Assembly: GCF_039729145.1 (NCBI RefSeq)
Contig: NZ_CP155793.1
Coordinates: 1,240,001 to 1,304,000 of the forward strand
Reading direction: 5' to 3'
DNA length: 64,000 bases
Origin: Microbacterium sp. SY138
GTDB lineage: Bacteria > Actinomycetota > Actinomycetes > Actinomycetales > Microbacteriaceae
The notes under the pieces are model-generated. The model made no database searches and was not told the DNA's origin. It saw nothing but the letters and a program-made list of their open reading frames with translations. Numbering within the stretch: position 1 is the first letter of the stretch; the number at the start of each line of letters is the position of its first letter. The translations under genes and the position numbers were made by a program. This document shows, one piece after another, positions 17,320 through 26,936 of this stretch.

Positions 17320-18696
17320 ATGCGGCGCCGTCTGATCATCGTCTTCCTCGTGCCGCTCGTCGCGATCCTGGCCGCGCTCGGCGGCGCAGCCGGATGGAGT
17401 GCGGCGCACAGCGTCCAGCAGGCGTTCTACACGCAGCAGCTCGGCGACCTCGGGTATTTCGTCACGAGTGCGCGTCAGGCCCTGCGGTCCGGCAGCGCCG
17501 CCGTGATCGACGCCGAGGTGGCGCGCTTCCGCGAGGTGTACGGAATCGAGGTCACGGTCTTCGATCTCGGCGGCAATGTCTGGGCGGCGGGGGAGCAGGA
17601 CCCGGCCGCGCTCCCGGACGAGGACGCCGAGCGGGTCAGACTCGCGCTTTCCGGGCGGCGTGCCGAGCAGCCGACGGTCCTGTTCCCGTGGACCGTCGCG
17701 GACGCCGCCCTGGCCGAGCCGGTGTTCGACGACGGGGACGTGATCGGTGCCGTGCTGGTGGCCGGAGATGTGGAGGCACCGCGCGCGGCGATCCTTCAGC
17801 AGATCCTGCTCATCTCGGCGATCGCGCTGGTGCTGGTCGCCCTCGGGGTGCTGCTCGTGTTCCGGCTCGCCCGGTGGGTGCTGTCGCCGGTGCGACGGCT
17901 CGACGAGGCGATGGTGGCGATCGAGCGGGGCGAGATGGACGCGCGTGTCGCCGCCGACGACGGTCCGCCGGAGCTGCGCCGCATGGCGCAGGTCTTCAAC
18001 GGCATGGCCGACGAGATCGAGCGTGTGATGACGCGGCAGCAGGAGTTCGCGCTGAATGCCTCCCACGAGCTGCGCAACCCCCTCAACGCCCTGCTCCTGC
18101 GCGTCGAGCATCTGGCGACGGGACTGGGGAAGGAGTGGCAGGGTGATGTCGAGGAGACGCGGGAAGAGGGGCGACGGATGACCCGCATCCTCGAAACGCT
18201 CCTCGGGCTGGCTCGTGGGGGACGAGGCGACTCGACCATCTCGGCGGTCGACCTCGCGACGCTCGCCGCTCGCCGACGGGACGCGTGGCGCGACGTCGCC
18301 GCCCAGCGCGGGGTCGTCTTGCGTGCCACGGGGGTTTCGCCGGTGATGAGCGTGACCGACCGGACGATCGTGGAGAGCGCGCTGGATGCGGTGATCGACA
18401 ATGCCGTGAAGTTCTCTCCCGAGGGCGCGCCGATCGAGATCGGTGCGGAACGCGAGGGCCAGGTCTGCCGGATCACCGTCCGCGATCACGGTCCGGGGCT
18501 GACGGAGGAGCAGGCCGCGGCGGCGACCGACCGGTTCTGGCGCAGTGTCGACAGCGGGGACACCCCGGGGTCCGGACTCGGCCTCGCCATCGCGAGTGAC
18601 CTGCTCGCCACGGTCGGCGGCGAATTGGCCGTCGCTGCGGCGGAGGGCGGCGGTCTCGCTGTCACACTCGTGCTCCACGATGGGACGACCCCGTGA
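17320..18696 (+). CDS. Sensor histidine kinase
   Basis: 458 residues. TM1 at about 5-28; an extracytoplasmic sensor region at about 29-160; TM2 at about 162-187 (ILLISAIALVLVALGVLLVF); HAMP (RWVLSPVRRLDEAM). The dimerization domain carries the phosphoacceptor His249 (ASHELRNPLNALL). The ATPase domain follows with the N-box at Asn361 (DNAVKFSPEG) and GSGLGLAIA. The sensor region is the size of a small domain such as PAS/CACHE. The TAXI lipoprotein gene overlaps its end by four bases, so the two are probably translated together, with the lipoprotein as a candidate ligand-binding partner. Confidence 0.92.
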   Translation: MRRRLIIVFLVPLVAILAALGGAAGWSAAHSVQQAFYTQQLGDLGYFVTSARQALRSGSAAVIDAEVARFREVYGIEVTVFDLGGNVWAAGEQDPAALPDEDAERVRLALSGRRAEQPTVLFPWTVADAALAEPVFDDGDVIGAVLVAGDVEAPRAAILQQILLISAIALVLVALGVLLVFRLARWVLSPVRRLDEAMVAIERGEMDARVAADDGPPELRRMAQVFNGMADEIERVMTRQQEFALNASHELRNPLNALLLRVEHLATGLGKEWQGDVEETREEGRRMTRILETLLGLARGGRGDSTISAVDLATLAARRRDAWRDVAAQRGVVLRATGVSPVMSVTDRTIVESALDAVIDNAVKFSPEGAPIEIGAEREGQVCRITVRDHGPGLTEEQAAAATDRFWRSVDSGDTPGSGLGLAIASDLLATVGGELAVAAAEGGGLAVTLVLHDGTTP

Positions 18697-19655
18697 CGGC
18701 CGGCGTGCGACGGTTGCTCGCCGGCGCGAGCGCTCTCCTGCTGGCGGTCGGCGTGACCGCGTGCAGTCCGCGTGCGAGCGAGTGGACGGACGAGGAGTAC
18801 GCCATCGCCAGCGGCGGGTCCACCGGCGTCTACTACGACTACGGCAGCCACCTGGCCGAAGACCTGTCGGACTCGTTGGATATCCGGATGGTCGCGCAGG
18901 AGACGGCGGGTTCCGTCGACAACCTGCTCCGGGTGAGTTCGGGGGAGGCGCTGATCGGGTTCGCGCAGGGAGACGCCGCGGCAGACGCGGTGGCGGGCTC
19001 CGGCGCCTTCGACCATCCGCTGGAGGTGCAGGCCCTCGCCCGCCTGTACGACGAGTACGTGCAGGTCGTCGTACGCGGAGAGTCGGAGATCTCGGGTATC
19101 GGGGATCTGGCCGGCCGCACCATCTCCCTCGGTGCGGAGAACTCCGGGGTGAACGTGATCGCCGCTCGGGTGCTGGATGCGGCAGGTGTCGATCTCGGCT
19201 CCGTGCGCAATCCCCAGCTCGACCTCAGCGAGTCGATCGAGGCGATGGAGCGTGGCGACATCGACGGCTTCTTCTGGGTCGGCGGGCTGCCCACCCCGGG
19301 GGTGGCCGAGCTCTCGGAGAGGTCATCGGTCCGCCTGCTCCCGATCGAGCAGGAGTGGGTCAACGAGGTGAACGAACGGTACTCGCACGCGTACCGACCG
19401 GCCGACGTCCCGGCCGGCACCTACGGCCTGCAGGATTCCGCGCCCACGATGGCCGTTCCCAACTATCTCGTCACCGCAGCCTCCACCCCGGACGCCGTCG
19501 CTCGTGACGTGCTCGCCGGATTGTTCGATGCACGTCTGCGCATCGCGGGGGAGGTGCCGACCGCCGCGCTGCTGGACCGGCGTTCGGCGATCTTCACCGG
19601 CCCCGTCCCGCTGCACCCCGGGGCAGCCGACTACTACCGGGATCAGCGCGGCTGA
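18693..19655 (+). CDS. TAXI-type solute-binding lipoprotein without TRAP permease
   Basis: 320 residues starting with GTG. The lipobox (LLAVGVTAC) puts the lipidated Cys at residue 24. The mature protein matches the TAXI family (TRAP transporter-associated extracytoplasmic protein): ASGGSTGVYYDYGSHLA near the N-terminus, ETAGSVDNLLRVSSGEALIGFAQGD, ISLGAENSGVNVIAARVL and DGFFWVGGLPTPGVAEL. TAXI proteins bind glutamate-like or other small organic ligands for a DctM-type permease. No such permease is encoded nearby. The gene is coupled by ATGA to the histidine kinase, so it may feed the sensor rather than a transporter. Confidence 0.88.
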   Translation: MTAGVRRLLAGASALLLAVGVTACSPRASEWTDEEYAIASGGSTGVYYDYGSHLAEDLSDSLDIRMVAQETAGSVDNLLRVSSGEALIGFAQGDAAADAVAGSGAFDHPLEVQALARLYDEYVQVVVRGESEISGIGDLAGRTISLGAENSGVNVIAARVLDAAGVDLGSVRNPQLDLSESIEAMERGDIDGFFWVGGLPTPGVAELSERSSVRLLPIEQEWVNEVNERYSHAYRPADVPAGTYGLQDSAPTMAVPNYLVTAASTPDAVARDVLAGLFDARLRIAGEVPTAALLDRRSAIFTGPVPLHPGAADYYRDQRG

Positions 19656-19658
19656 CTG

Positions 19659-19709
19659 CTCAAGAAATCCTCAAGAAGTCTGACACCGTGGGTGGCGCTC
19701 TGCCATTGT
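19659..19709 (+). promoter_or_regulatory. 11-bp direct repeat with a possible promoter
   Basis: CTCAAGAAATC (19659-19669) is followed immediately by CTCAAGAAGTC (19670-19680), one mismatch. Two half-sites one helical turn apart is the OmpR-family binding layout. Directly after come CTGACA (19680-19685), an 18-base spacer and CATTGT (19704-19709), a candidate promoter. A terminator hairpin at 19776-19801 ends any such transcript before gluA. Confidence 0.4.
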
Positions 19710-19775
19710 GAGGTCGATCGCGCACGATCGTCGCCTGTTGCTCAACTGTCGTTGGGGAGCTGCAGCAGGACGATT

Positions 19776-19801
19776 CCGCGGCCCGTGGGGGCGGGCCGCG
19801 G
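19776..19801 (+). terminator. Terminator before gluA
   Basis: CCGCGGCCCG (19776-19785) pairs with CGGGCCGCGG (19792-19801), leaving a six-base loop. It separates the two-component/TAXI operon from gluABCD. Confidence 0.75.
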
Positions 19802-19894
19802 GGTACCCATGCACAGCAGCATTGGTGCCGCGATCAGGTGATTACGAACGTGTAAATCTCACCGAGGTGCCTGGAGACCCGCGTCCGACGTGGC

Positions 19895-19900
19895 TAGTTT
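19895..19900 (+). promoter_or_regulatory. -10 element of gluABCD
   Basis: TAGTTT, six bases before the gluA ATG. The intervening GGAGAA could double as a short SD. Confidence 0.5.
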
Positions 19901-19906
19901 GGAGAA

Positions 19907-20656
<750 letters not shown>

Positions 20657-20711
20657 CGCCCCCGCACCGACCACACAGACCCTGCACACACAGCACACGA
20701 AGGAGACGCAC

Positions 20712-21629
20712 ATGCGACGCACACGGACACTGGCAGGTATCGGAATCGCAGCGGCCGCGCTGCTGGCGCTCACGGCCTGCAACAGCGGCACGCCGTCCAG
20801 CACAGGAGCCCCGGAGGGCGGCGACGAGGGCGACACGTCCAGCAGCACGCCGTGGACCGTGCTGACCGACGTCAGCATCGAGGGAAGCCCGACGTTCGAC
20901 CGGATCGAGTCGGCAGGCACGGTCAAGGTCGGCGTCAAGGAGGACCAGCCGGGTCTGGGGTACCTCGACCCGGTGACCGGCGACCGCACCGGATTCGACG
21001 TCGACATCGCCCGCTGGATGGCGGCATCGCTCGGCGTCGACCCGGAGAAGATCGAGTTCCAGGCGATCGCCTCCGCGAACCGCGAGCAGGCCATCGTGAA
21101 CGGCGACATCGACTACTACGTCGGCACGTACTCGATCACCGACAAGCGCAAGGAGCAGATCTCCTTCGCCGGTCCCTACTTCGTCACGGGTCAGGGCCTC
21201 CTCGTCGGTGCCGACAGCGACATCAAGAGCGTCGATGACCTGAGCGCGGAGACGACCGTCTGCTCGGCGACCGGCTCGACGCCGATCCAGAACATCAAGA
21301 CGAACTACCCCGACGTGCCCACCAAGGAGTACGACACGTACTCGAAGTGCGTCGAGGACCTCAAGAACGGTCAGGTCGACGCCGTCACGACCGACGAGGC
21401 GATCCTCATCGGCTACGCGGCCCAGGACCCGGACAAGCTGAAGGTCGTCGGAGAGCCCTTCAGCGAGGAGCGCTACGGCATCGGACTCGCCAAGGGCGAC
21501 GACGCTCTGGCCGAGTACTTCAACACGCAGCTGACCGACGGCGGCAAGATCTGGCAGCAGATCTTCGACAACAACCTCGGCGCGTCCGGCGTCAAGGCGA
21601 CCCAGCCCGAGGTCGACCCGATCGGTTGA
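20712..21629 (+). CDS. gluB: Glutamate-type ABC importer, substrate-binding lipoprotein
   Basis: 305 residues. The lipobox LLALTAC places the lipidated Cys at 23. After a Gly/Ser/Glu linker (to about 48), the bilobed domain begins with TFDRIESAGTVKVGVKEDQPGLGY. RTGFDVDIARWMAASLG and DYYVGTYSITDKRKEQISFAGPYF are hallmark solute-binding segments. Two Cys (TTVCSATGST and YSKCVEDL) probably form a disulfide, a feature shared with corynebacterial GluB. It has an SD (AAGGAG). A strong intercistronic hairpin follows. Confidence 0.92.
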   Translation: MRRTRTLAGIGIAAAALLALTACNSGTPSSTGAPEGGDEGDTSSSTPWTVLTDVSIEGSPTFDRIESAGTVKVGVKEDQPGLGYLDPVTGDRTGFDVDIARWMAASLGVDPEKIEFQAIASANREQAIVNGDIDYYVGTYSITDKRKEQISFAGPYFVTGQGLLVGADSDIKSVDDLSAETTVCSATGSTPIQNIKTNYPDVPTKEYDTYSKCVEDLKNGQVDAVTTDEAILIGYAAQDPDKLKVVGEPFSEERYGIGLAKGDDALAEYFNTQLTDGGKIWQQIFDNNLGASGVKATQPEVDPIG

Positions 21630-21634
21630 TCCCG

Positions 21635-21665
21635 GCGGGGCGGTCGACCCGGTCGACCGCCCCGC
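21635..21665 (+). terminator. Intercistronic hairpin between gluB and gluC
   Basis: GCGGGGCGGTCGACC and its exact complement lie around one central base, a 15-bp stem. Lacking a T-run, it may stabilise the gluB transcript or partly terminate it, giving more binding protein than permease. Confidence 0.7.
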
Positions 21666-21710
21666 TCATCGGCACGAACCACCCGAGAACCCGAATCGAC
21701 AGGAGCAGCA

Positions 21711-22358
21711 GTGGGAGTCATCACCGACCACCTCGACCTCTGGGGAGAGGCACTGTGGGGAACCATCGTGCTGTTCCTGGGTGGCGGCATCATCGCGCTG
21801 GTCCTCGGGCTGATCGTCGGAGCCGCGCGTGTGTCTCCGGTTCCGATCGCCCGCGCCGTCGGCGGCGTGTACGTCAACTGGATCCGCAACACCCCGCTGA
21901 CGCTCGTCATGTTCTTCTTCGCGTTCTGCCTCCCGATCCTGCTGGGGGAGCGGGTGAACCCCCTGCCTCTGGCAGTGGCCGCTCTCGGCATCTACACCGC
22001 GACGTACGTCGCCGAGGCGCTGCGAGCCGGCATCAACACCGTGCCGGTCGGTCAGGCCGAGGCGGCGCGAGCGATCGGCCTGAACTTCGGACAGGTCATG
22101 CGCTATGTCGTGCTGCCGCAGGCGACGCGCTCCGTCGTCCCGCCCATGATGAGCGTCCTCATCGCCCTCATGAAGAACACCACGGTGGCTGCGGGCTTCT
22201 CCGTCGCCAACCTGGGGACCATCCGGGCGGCATTGAGCGAACAGGGGGAGAACGCTCTGGCCGTGCTGCTCTGGGTCATGGTCGTCTTCGTGGTCCTAGT
22301 GCTGCTGCTCGCCTGGGTGCAGCGCGTTCTCGAGAACAAGTGGAGGATCGCGCGATGA
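21711..22358 (+). CDS. gluC: Glutamate-type ABC importer, permease subunit 1
   Basis: 215 residues with about five membrane helices in the HisM/GlnP permease fold. YVNWIRNTPLTLVMFFFAF and the ATPase-coupling loop EALRAGINTVPVGQAEAARAIGLNFGQ are typical, the second being the EAA motif. A GTG start with an SD (GGAGCAG). gluD overlaps by four bases. Confidence 0.93.
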   Translation: MGVITDHLDLWGEALWGTIVLFLGGGIIALVLGLIVGAARVSPVPIARAVGGVYVNWIRNTPLTLVMFFFAFCLPILLGERVNPLPLAVAALGIYTATYVAEALRAGINTVPVGQAEAARAIGLNFGQVMRYVVLPQATRSVVPPMMSVLIALMKNTTVAAGFSVANLGTIRAALSEQGENALAVLLWVMVVFVVLVLLLAWVQRVLENKWRIAR

Positions 22359-23257
22359 GTTCCGTTCTTTTCGACGTCCCCGGCCCCCGTGCCATCGCCC
22401 GCAACCGGCTCATCGGGGCCGCCACGGTCCTCGTCGTCCTCGCCGTGCTCGGCTGGGTCGTGTGGAGGCTGTTCGCCACCGGACAGTTCTCCGCCGAGAA
22501 GTGGAACATCTTCACGTTCTCCGCCGTCTGGGTCCGCTTCGGCGAAGGGCTGCTGGCCACGCTGGCCGCCTTCGCGGTCGCCGGCGTCGGGTCCATCGCG
22601 CTCGGCTTCCTGCTCGGCATCGGCCGCCTGTCGGAGCACGCCTGGGTGCGTGAGCCCGTCCGGTGGATCATCGAGGTGCTGCGAGCAGTGCCCGTGCTCA
22701 TCCTGATGATGCTGCTGTACTACGGCCTTCCCGTGATCGGCGTGAAGATGCCGCCGTATTGGGCCGTCGTGATCGCTCTGATCGTGTACAACGGCTCCGT
22801 GCTCGCCGAGGTGCTGCGTGCCGGCATCGAATCGCTGCCGCGCGGGCAGAAGGAAGCCGGCTACGCGATCGGACTCCGGAAGACCGGGGTGATGTACTTC
22901 ATCCTGATCCCGCAAGCCGTGCGGGCCATGATGCCGGTGATCATCGCGCAGCTCGTCGTGGCGCTCAAGGACACCGCGCTCGGGTTCATCATCACGTACC
23001 AGGAGCTCCTCTACGTCATCAACCAGATCGGCAACCAGGCGCCTTACGGGTCCCCGCTGATCCCCGCGGCGATCGTCGGCGGATCGATGTACGTGGCCGT
23101 GTGCCTCCTGCTCTCCTACATCGCCTACCGCCTCCAGCGCCGTGCCAAGCGCTCGCCGAAGGCCGGGCCGGCGGTACCGGATCCCCGTCAGCACGGGGGC
23201 GAGACGAACACCTCGCTCATCGTCCTGCAGGGCGACGGGTCCGAGGCGTCGCGCTGA
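22355..23257 (+). CDS. gluD: Glutamate-type ABC importer, permease subunit 2
   Basis: 300 residues; the N-terminus has an extra helix (about 20-43, LIGAATVLVVLAVLGWVVW). The core permease shows the EAA loop (EVLRAGIESLPRGQKEAGYAIGLRK). The C-terminus is a 40-residue cytoplasmic tail rich in Arg/Pro. ATG 22355 overlaps the gluC stop. Confidence 0.93.
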   Translation: MSSVLFDVPGPRAIARNRLIGAATVLVVLAVLGWVVWRLFATGQFSAEKWNIFTFSAVWVRFGEGLLATLAAFAVAGVGSIALGFLLGIGRLSEHAWVREPVRWIIEVLRAVPVLILMMLLYYGLPVIGVKMPPYWAVVIALIVYNGSVLAEVLRAGIESLPRGQKEAGYAIGLRKTGVMYFILIPQAVRAMMPVIIAQLVVALKDTALGFIITYQELLYVINQIGNQAPYGSPLIPAAIVGGSMYVAVCLLLSYIAYRLQRRAKRSPKAGPAVPDPRQHGGETNTSLIVLQGDGSEASR

Positions 23258-23286
23258 TCCGCGAAAGCGACCCACGCGCCCCCGGG

Positions 23287-23292
23287 TAGACT
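23287..23292 (+). promoter_or_regulatory. -10 element of pheST
   Basis: TAGACT, eight bases before the GTG at 23301, without an SD. Confidence 0.55.
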
Positions 23293-23300
23293 CGATTCTC

Positions 23301-24341
23301 GTGTCAGAGTCTCCTGAAATCACCCCGGAAGCGGTCGAAGCCGCTGTCGCCGACGCCCTCGCGGCGATCGCCGCAGCCACCGACACCGCCGAGCTGAAAG
23401 CGGCTCGTGCCGCACACGTCGCCGACGGATCGCCGCTCGCGGTCCTGAATGCCTCGATGCGACAGGTCGCCCCCGAGAACAAGGCCGCTTTCGGCAAGCT
23501 CGTGGGTCAGGGACGCGGGCGGGTGACGCAGGCGCTGGCGGCGAAGGAAGCCGAACTGGCGGAGGCCGAGGTCGCTGCGCGGCTCGAGGCCGAGCGGGTC
23601 GACATCACCGCCGTGCCGTCGCGCACCCGCGTCGGTGCCCGGCACCCGCTCACCCTGCTCCAGGACCAGGTCTGCGACATCTTCGTCGGCATGGGATGGG
23701 AGATCGCGGAGGGGCCGGAGCTCGAGCACGAGTGGTTCAACTTCGACGCCCTGAACTTCGATGTCGACCACCCCGCCCGTCAGGAGCAGGATACGTTCTA
23801 CGTCGACCCCACCTCCCGCCATCTCGTGATGCGCACGCACACGAGCCCGGTGCAGGTGCGTTCGATGCTCGACCGCGAGGTGCCGATCTACGTGCTGTGC
23901 CCCGGCCGCGTGTACCGCACCGACGAGTTCGACGCCACGCACCTGCCGGTGTTCACCCAGTTCGAGGGACTCGTGATCGACAAGGGCATCACGATGGCGC
24001 ACCTCAAGGGCACACTCGATCACTTCGCGAAGCAGCTCTTCGGGCCCGAGGCCAAGACGCGCTTCCGCACCAACTACTTCCCCTTCACCGAGCCCTCCGC
24101 CGAACTCGACCTGTGGCACCCGACCTTCAAGGGCGGCGCGCGCTGGATCGAATGGGGCGGCTGCGGCATGGTCAACCCGAACGTGCTGCGCGCCGCCGGG
24201 ATCGACCCCGAGGTGTACAGCGGCTTCGCGTTCGGCATGGGCATCGAGCGGGGACTGATGTTCCGCAGCGACGTCCAGGACATGCGCGACATGGCCGAGG
24301 GCGATGTCCGATTCAGCGAGCAGTACGGGATGGTGGTGTGA
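23301..24341 (+). CDS. pheS: Phenylalanyl-tRNA synthetase alpha subunit
   Basis: The catalytic subunit, 346 residues. An N-terminal coiled coil (about 1-95) leads to the class II core: HPLTLLQDQVCDIFVGMGWE (motif 1 area), TFYVDPTSRHLVMRTHTSPVQVR (motif 2), and FAFGMGIERGLMFR (motif 3). It charges tRNA-Phe with phenylalanine as a heterotetramer with PheT. GTG 23301 is the start because TAGACT lies just upstream; pheT overlaps by one base (TGATG). No leader attenuation signal was recognised. Confidence 0.97.
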   Translation: MSESPEITPEAVEAAVADALAAIAAATDTAELKAARAAHVADGSPLAVLNASMRQVAPENKAAFGKLVGQGRGRVTQALAAKEAELAEAEVAARLEAERVDITAVPSRTRVGARHPLTLLQDQVCDIFVGMGWEIAEGPELEHEWFNFDALNFDVDHPARQEQDTFYVDPTSRHLVMRTHTSPVQVRSMLDREVPIYVLCPGRVYRTDEFDATHLPVFTQFEGLVIDKGITMAHLKGTLDHFAKQLFGPEAKTRFRTNYFPFTEPSAELDLWHPTFKGGARWIEWGGCGMVNPNVLRAAGIDPEVYSGFAFGMGIERGLMFRSDVQDMRDMAEGDVRFSEQYGMVV

Positions 24342-26851
24342 TGCGCGTCCCGCTTTCGTGGTTGCGTGAGTACGTCGATCTGGCAGCGGATGCCACGCCC
24401 GAGGACGTCCTCGCGGCACTGGTGACCGTCGGATTCGAAGAAGAGGATGTGCATCGCTTCGACATCACCGGTCCCGTGGTCGTCGGACAGGTCGTCTCGC
24501 TCGAGGCCGAGCCGCAGTCGAACGGCAAGACCATCAACTGGTGCCAGGTCGACGTCGGCGAGGCGAACGGCGGCATCCGTGGGATCGTCTGCGGTGCGCA
24601 CAACTTCGTCGCCGGTGACAAGGTCGTCGTGACGCTGCCCGGTGCCGTGCTTCCCGGTCCGTTCCCGATCGCCGCCCGCAAGACCTACGGTCACGTGTCG
24701 GACGGCATGATCGCGTCGGCGCGCGAGCTCGGCCTGGGCGATGAGCACAACGGCATCGTGGTGCTGTCCGATCTCGGCATCGACGCGCCCGTCGGCACCG
24801 ACGCGATCGCTCTGCTCGGCCTCGATGACGTCGCGGTGGAGATCAACGTCACTCCCGACCGTGGATATGCCTTCTCGCTCCGCGGCGTGGCCCGTGAGTA
24901 CGCGCATGCCACCGGTGCGACCTTCCGCGACCCGGCCGAGCGCGACTTCGCCGAGCTCCAGCCCGGGTCCGGGCACACGACCGTGGTCGATGACGTCGCA
25001 CCCGTGCGCGGGAACGTGGGTGCGAGCGAGTTCGTGACCCGCGTCGTCCGCGGTGTCGACCCCTCACGTCCGACGCCGCCGTGGATGGTCGCCCGGCTGA
25101 GTCTTGCGGGCATGCGCTCGCTGGGCGTGCTGATCGACATCACCAACTACGTGATGCTCGAGCTCGGCCAGCCGCTGCACGGCTACGACCTCGACAAGCT
25201 CACGGGCGGCATCACGGTGCGCCGCGCCACTCCCGGCGAGAAGATGACCACGCTCGACGGCGTCGAGCGCGCTCTGCACGCGGAAGACCTCCTCATCACC
25301 GACGAGTCCGGCCCGATCGGCCTTGCCGGCGTCATGGGCGGTGGCACGACCGAGATGAGCGACACCACGCGGAACGTGCTGATCGAGGCGGCGAACTTCG
25401 ACCCCACGACCATCGCCCGCTCGGCACGTCGACACAAGCTGCCCAGTGAGGCGTCCAAGCGCTTCGAACGCGGTGTCGACCCGCTGATCCCGTTCGTGGC
25501 CGCCCGCCGCGCTGCCGACCTCATGGTCGAGCTCGCCGGCGGCACGCTCACGGAGGAGGGTGGCGCGCTGTTCGCCGAGGTCTTCGTCGGCGAGATCGAG
25601 CTCCCCGCCGGATTCGTGCAGGGGCTCATCGGCGTCGACTACTCCGACGACGAGATCACCGGTGCGCTGACCACCATCGGTGCCGATGTCACGGCGTCGG
25701 ATGCGGGTTCCGGCTGGACCGTGATCCCGCCGACCTGGCGGCCCGACCTCACCGACAAGTGGACGCTCGCGGAGGAGGTCGCCCGCATCCACGGGCTCGA
25801 CCGCATCCCCTCGGTGCTGCCGACGCCCCCGTCCGGTCGCGGCCTCACCGCCGACCAGCAGGGTCGTCGACGCGTAGCCGATGCCCTGGCTGCTGCCGGT
25901 CTCGTCGAGACGCCGTCGTTCCCGTTCACCACCGAGGCGCAGAACGACCTCCACGGCTCCGCATCGGGTGAACACCTCCCGAGCATCCGCCTGGCGAATC
26001 CACTCGACGGGCAGGCGCCGTATCTGCGTCGTTCGCTCATTCCCGGTCTGCTGCAGACCGCGCACCGCAACATCTCGCGCGGACTCACCGACCTGGCGAT
26101 CTTCGAGACCGGCGTGGTCTTCCTGCCCGAGCCGGGCGTGGAGTACGGCACGGACGAGGTGCCGCCGCTGGGCGAGCGCCCGTCCGATGAGACGCTCGCC
26201 GCCCTGAACGCGTCGATCCCGCCGCAGCACCGGTTCATCTCCGCGCTGCTCACCGGCCTTGTCTCCCCGCGTCAGCCCGGTCGTCCCGCCGAAGCCGCAG
26301 GTCTCGTCGAGGCACTGGACGCGGTCCGCGTCATCGCGGCGGCGGCCGGCGTCGACATCGACGTGGTCCAGGCCGAGCGTGCGGCCCTGCACCCCGGACG
26401 CACCGGATCGCTCCGGGTCGCCGGGGAAGAGGTCGGCTACCTCGGTGAGCTGCATCCCGCTGTGGCGGAGGGCGCCGACCTTCCGGGGCGCGCGACCGTG
26501 TTCGAGCTCGACCTCGACCGCATCCTGTCGCTCGCCGGTGGTCGGGTCGTCGCGGCCTCGCTGTCGACGTTCCCTGCTGCGACGCAGGACGTCTCGCTCA
26601 CGCTGCCGGCAGACGTTCCGGCCGCGGATGTGCAGGCGGCTCTCGCCGAGGGTGCCGGTGCGCTGCTGGAATCGGTGCGTCTCGTCGACGACTATCGCGG
26701 GGAGGGCGTGCCGGACGGCTCGAAGAGCCTGACGTTCGCCCTGCGCTTCCGTGCCGACGATCGCACGCTCACGGCGGCCGAGGCCACCGAGGCCAAGCTC
26801 GCCGGTGTCGAGGTCGCCGCACAGCGCTTCGGAGCCGCACTGCGCGACTGA
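24341..26851 (+). CDS. pheT: Phenylalanyl-tRNA synthetase beta subunit
   Basis: 836 residues: N-terminal tRNA-binding domain (about 40-150), B3/B4 editing domain, B5 domain, catalytic-like core and the FDX anticodon-binding domain at the C-terminus (SLSTFPAATQDVSLTLPADV to RFGAALRD). MRVPLSWLREYVDLAAD is a typical start. The stop codon of pheS is used jointly at the start (TGATG), implying coupled translation. No clear strong terminator follows; a six-base stem lies near 26863-26877. Confidence 0.97.
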   Translation: MRVPLSWLREYVDLAADATPEDVLAALVTVGFEEEDVHRFDITGPVVVGQVVSLEAEPQSNGKTINWCQVDVGEANGGIRGIVCGAHNFVAGDKVVVTLPGAVLPGPFPIAARKTYGHVSDGMIASARELGLGDEHNGIVVLSDLGIDAPVGTDAIALLGLDDVAVEINVTPDRGYAFSLRGVAREYAHATGATFRDPAERDFAELQPGSGHTTVVDDVAPVRGNVGASEFVTRVVRGVDPSRPTPPWMVARLSLAGMRSLGVLIDITNYVMLELGQPLHGYDLDKLTGGITVRRATPGEKMTTLDGVERALHAEDLLITDESGPIGLAGVMGGGTTEMSDTTRNVLIEAANFDPTTIARSARRHKLPSEASKRFERGVDPLIPFVAARRAADLMVELAGGTLTEEGGALFAEVFVGEIELPAGFVQGLIGVDYSDDEITGALTTIGADVTASDAGSGWTVIPPTWRPDLTDKWTLAEEVARIHGLDRIPSVLPTPPSGRGLTADQQGRRRVADALAAAGLVETPSFPFTTEAQNDLHGSASGEHLPSIRLANPLDGQAPYLRRSLIPGLLQTAHRNISRGLTDLAIFETGVVFLPEPGVEYGTDEVPPLGERPSDETLAALNASIPPQHRFISALLTGLVSPRQPGRPAEAAGLVEALDAVRVIAAAAGVDIDVVQAERAALHPGRTGSLRVAGEEVGYLGELHPAVAEGADLPGRATVFELDLDRILSLAGGRVVAASLSTFPAATQDVSLTLPADVPAADVQAALAEGAGALLESVRLVDDYRGEGVPDGSKSLTFALRFRADDRTLTAAEATEAKLAGVEVAAQRFGAALRD

Positions 26852-26924
26852 GCACGGGAGCGCGACGCACCGCGTCGTGGGACGTACCGTGTCGTCGGTC
26901 AGACGATTCCGGTCGGCGCCGGAG

Positions 26925-26930
26925 TACCGT
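26925..26930 (+). promoter_or_regulatory. Leaderless promoter -10 of the DUF402 gene
   Basis: TACCGT, exactly six bases before the ATG at 26937. Confidence 0.55.
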
Positions 26931-26936
26931 GGCGGG

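Larger units (their letters stand above)
19656..19906 (+). other. Gap between the TAXI gene and gluA
   Basis: This 251-base gap holds the direct repeat and promoter at 19659-19709, the terminator at 19776-19801 and the gluA promoter at 19895-19900. A GTG at 19708 opens a 70-codon frame that runs into gluA, whose first part (RLLLNCRWGAAAGRF) precedes the terminator. I could not support it as a gene. Confidence 0.3.

Noticed and set aside
15748-18678. 976-residue minus-strand frame opposite the methyltransferase and two-component system
   Set aside because: Shadow of three well-supported plus-strand genes; no recognisable domain.
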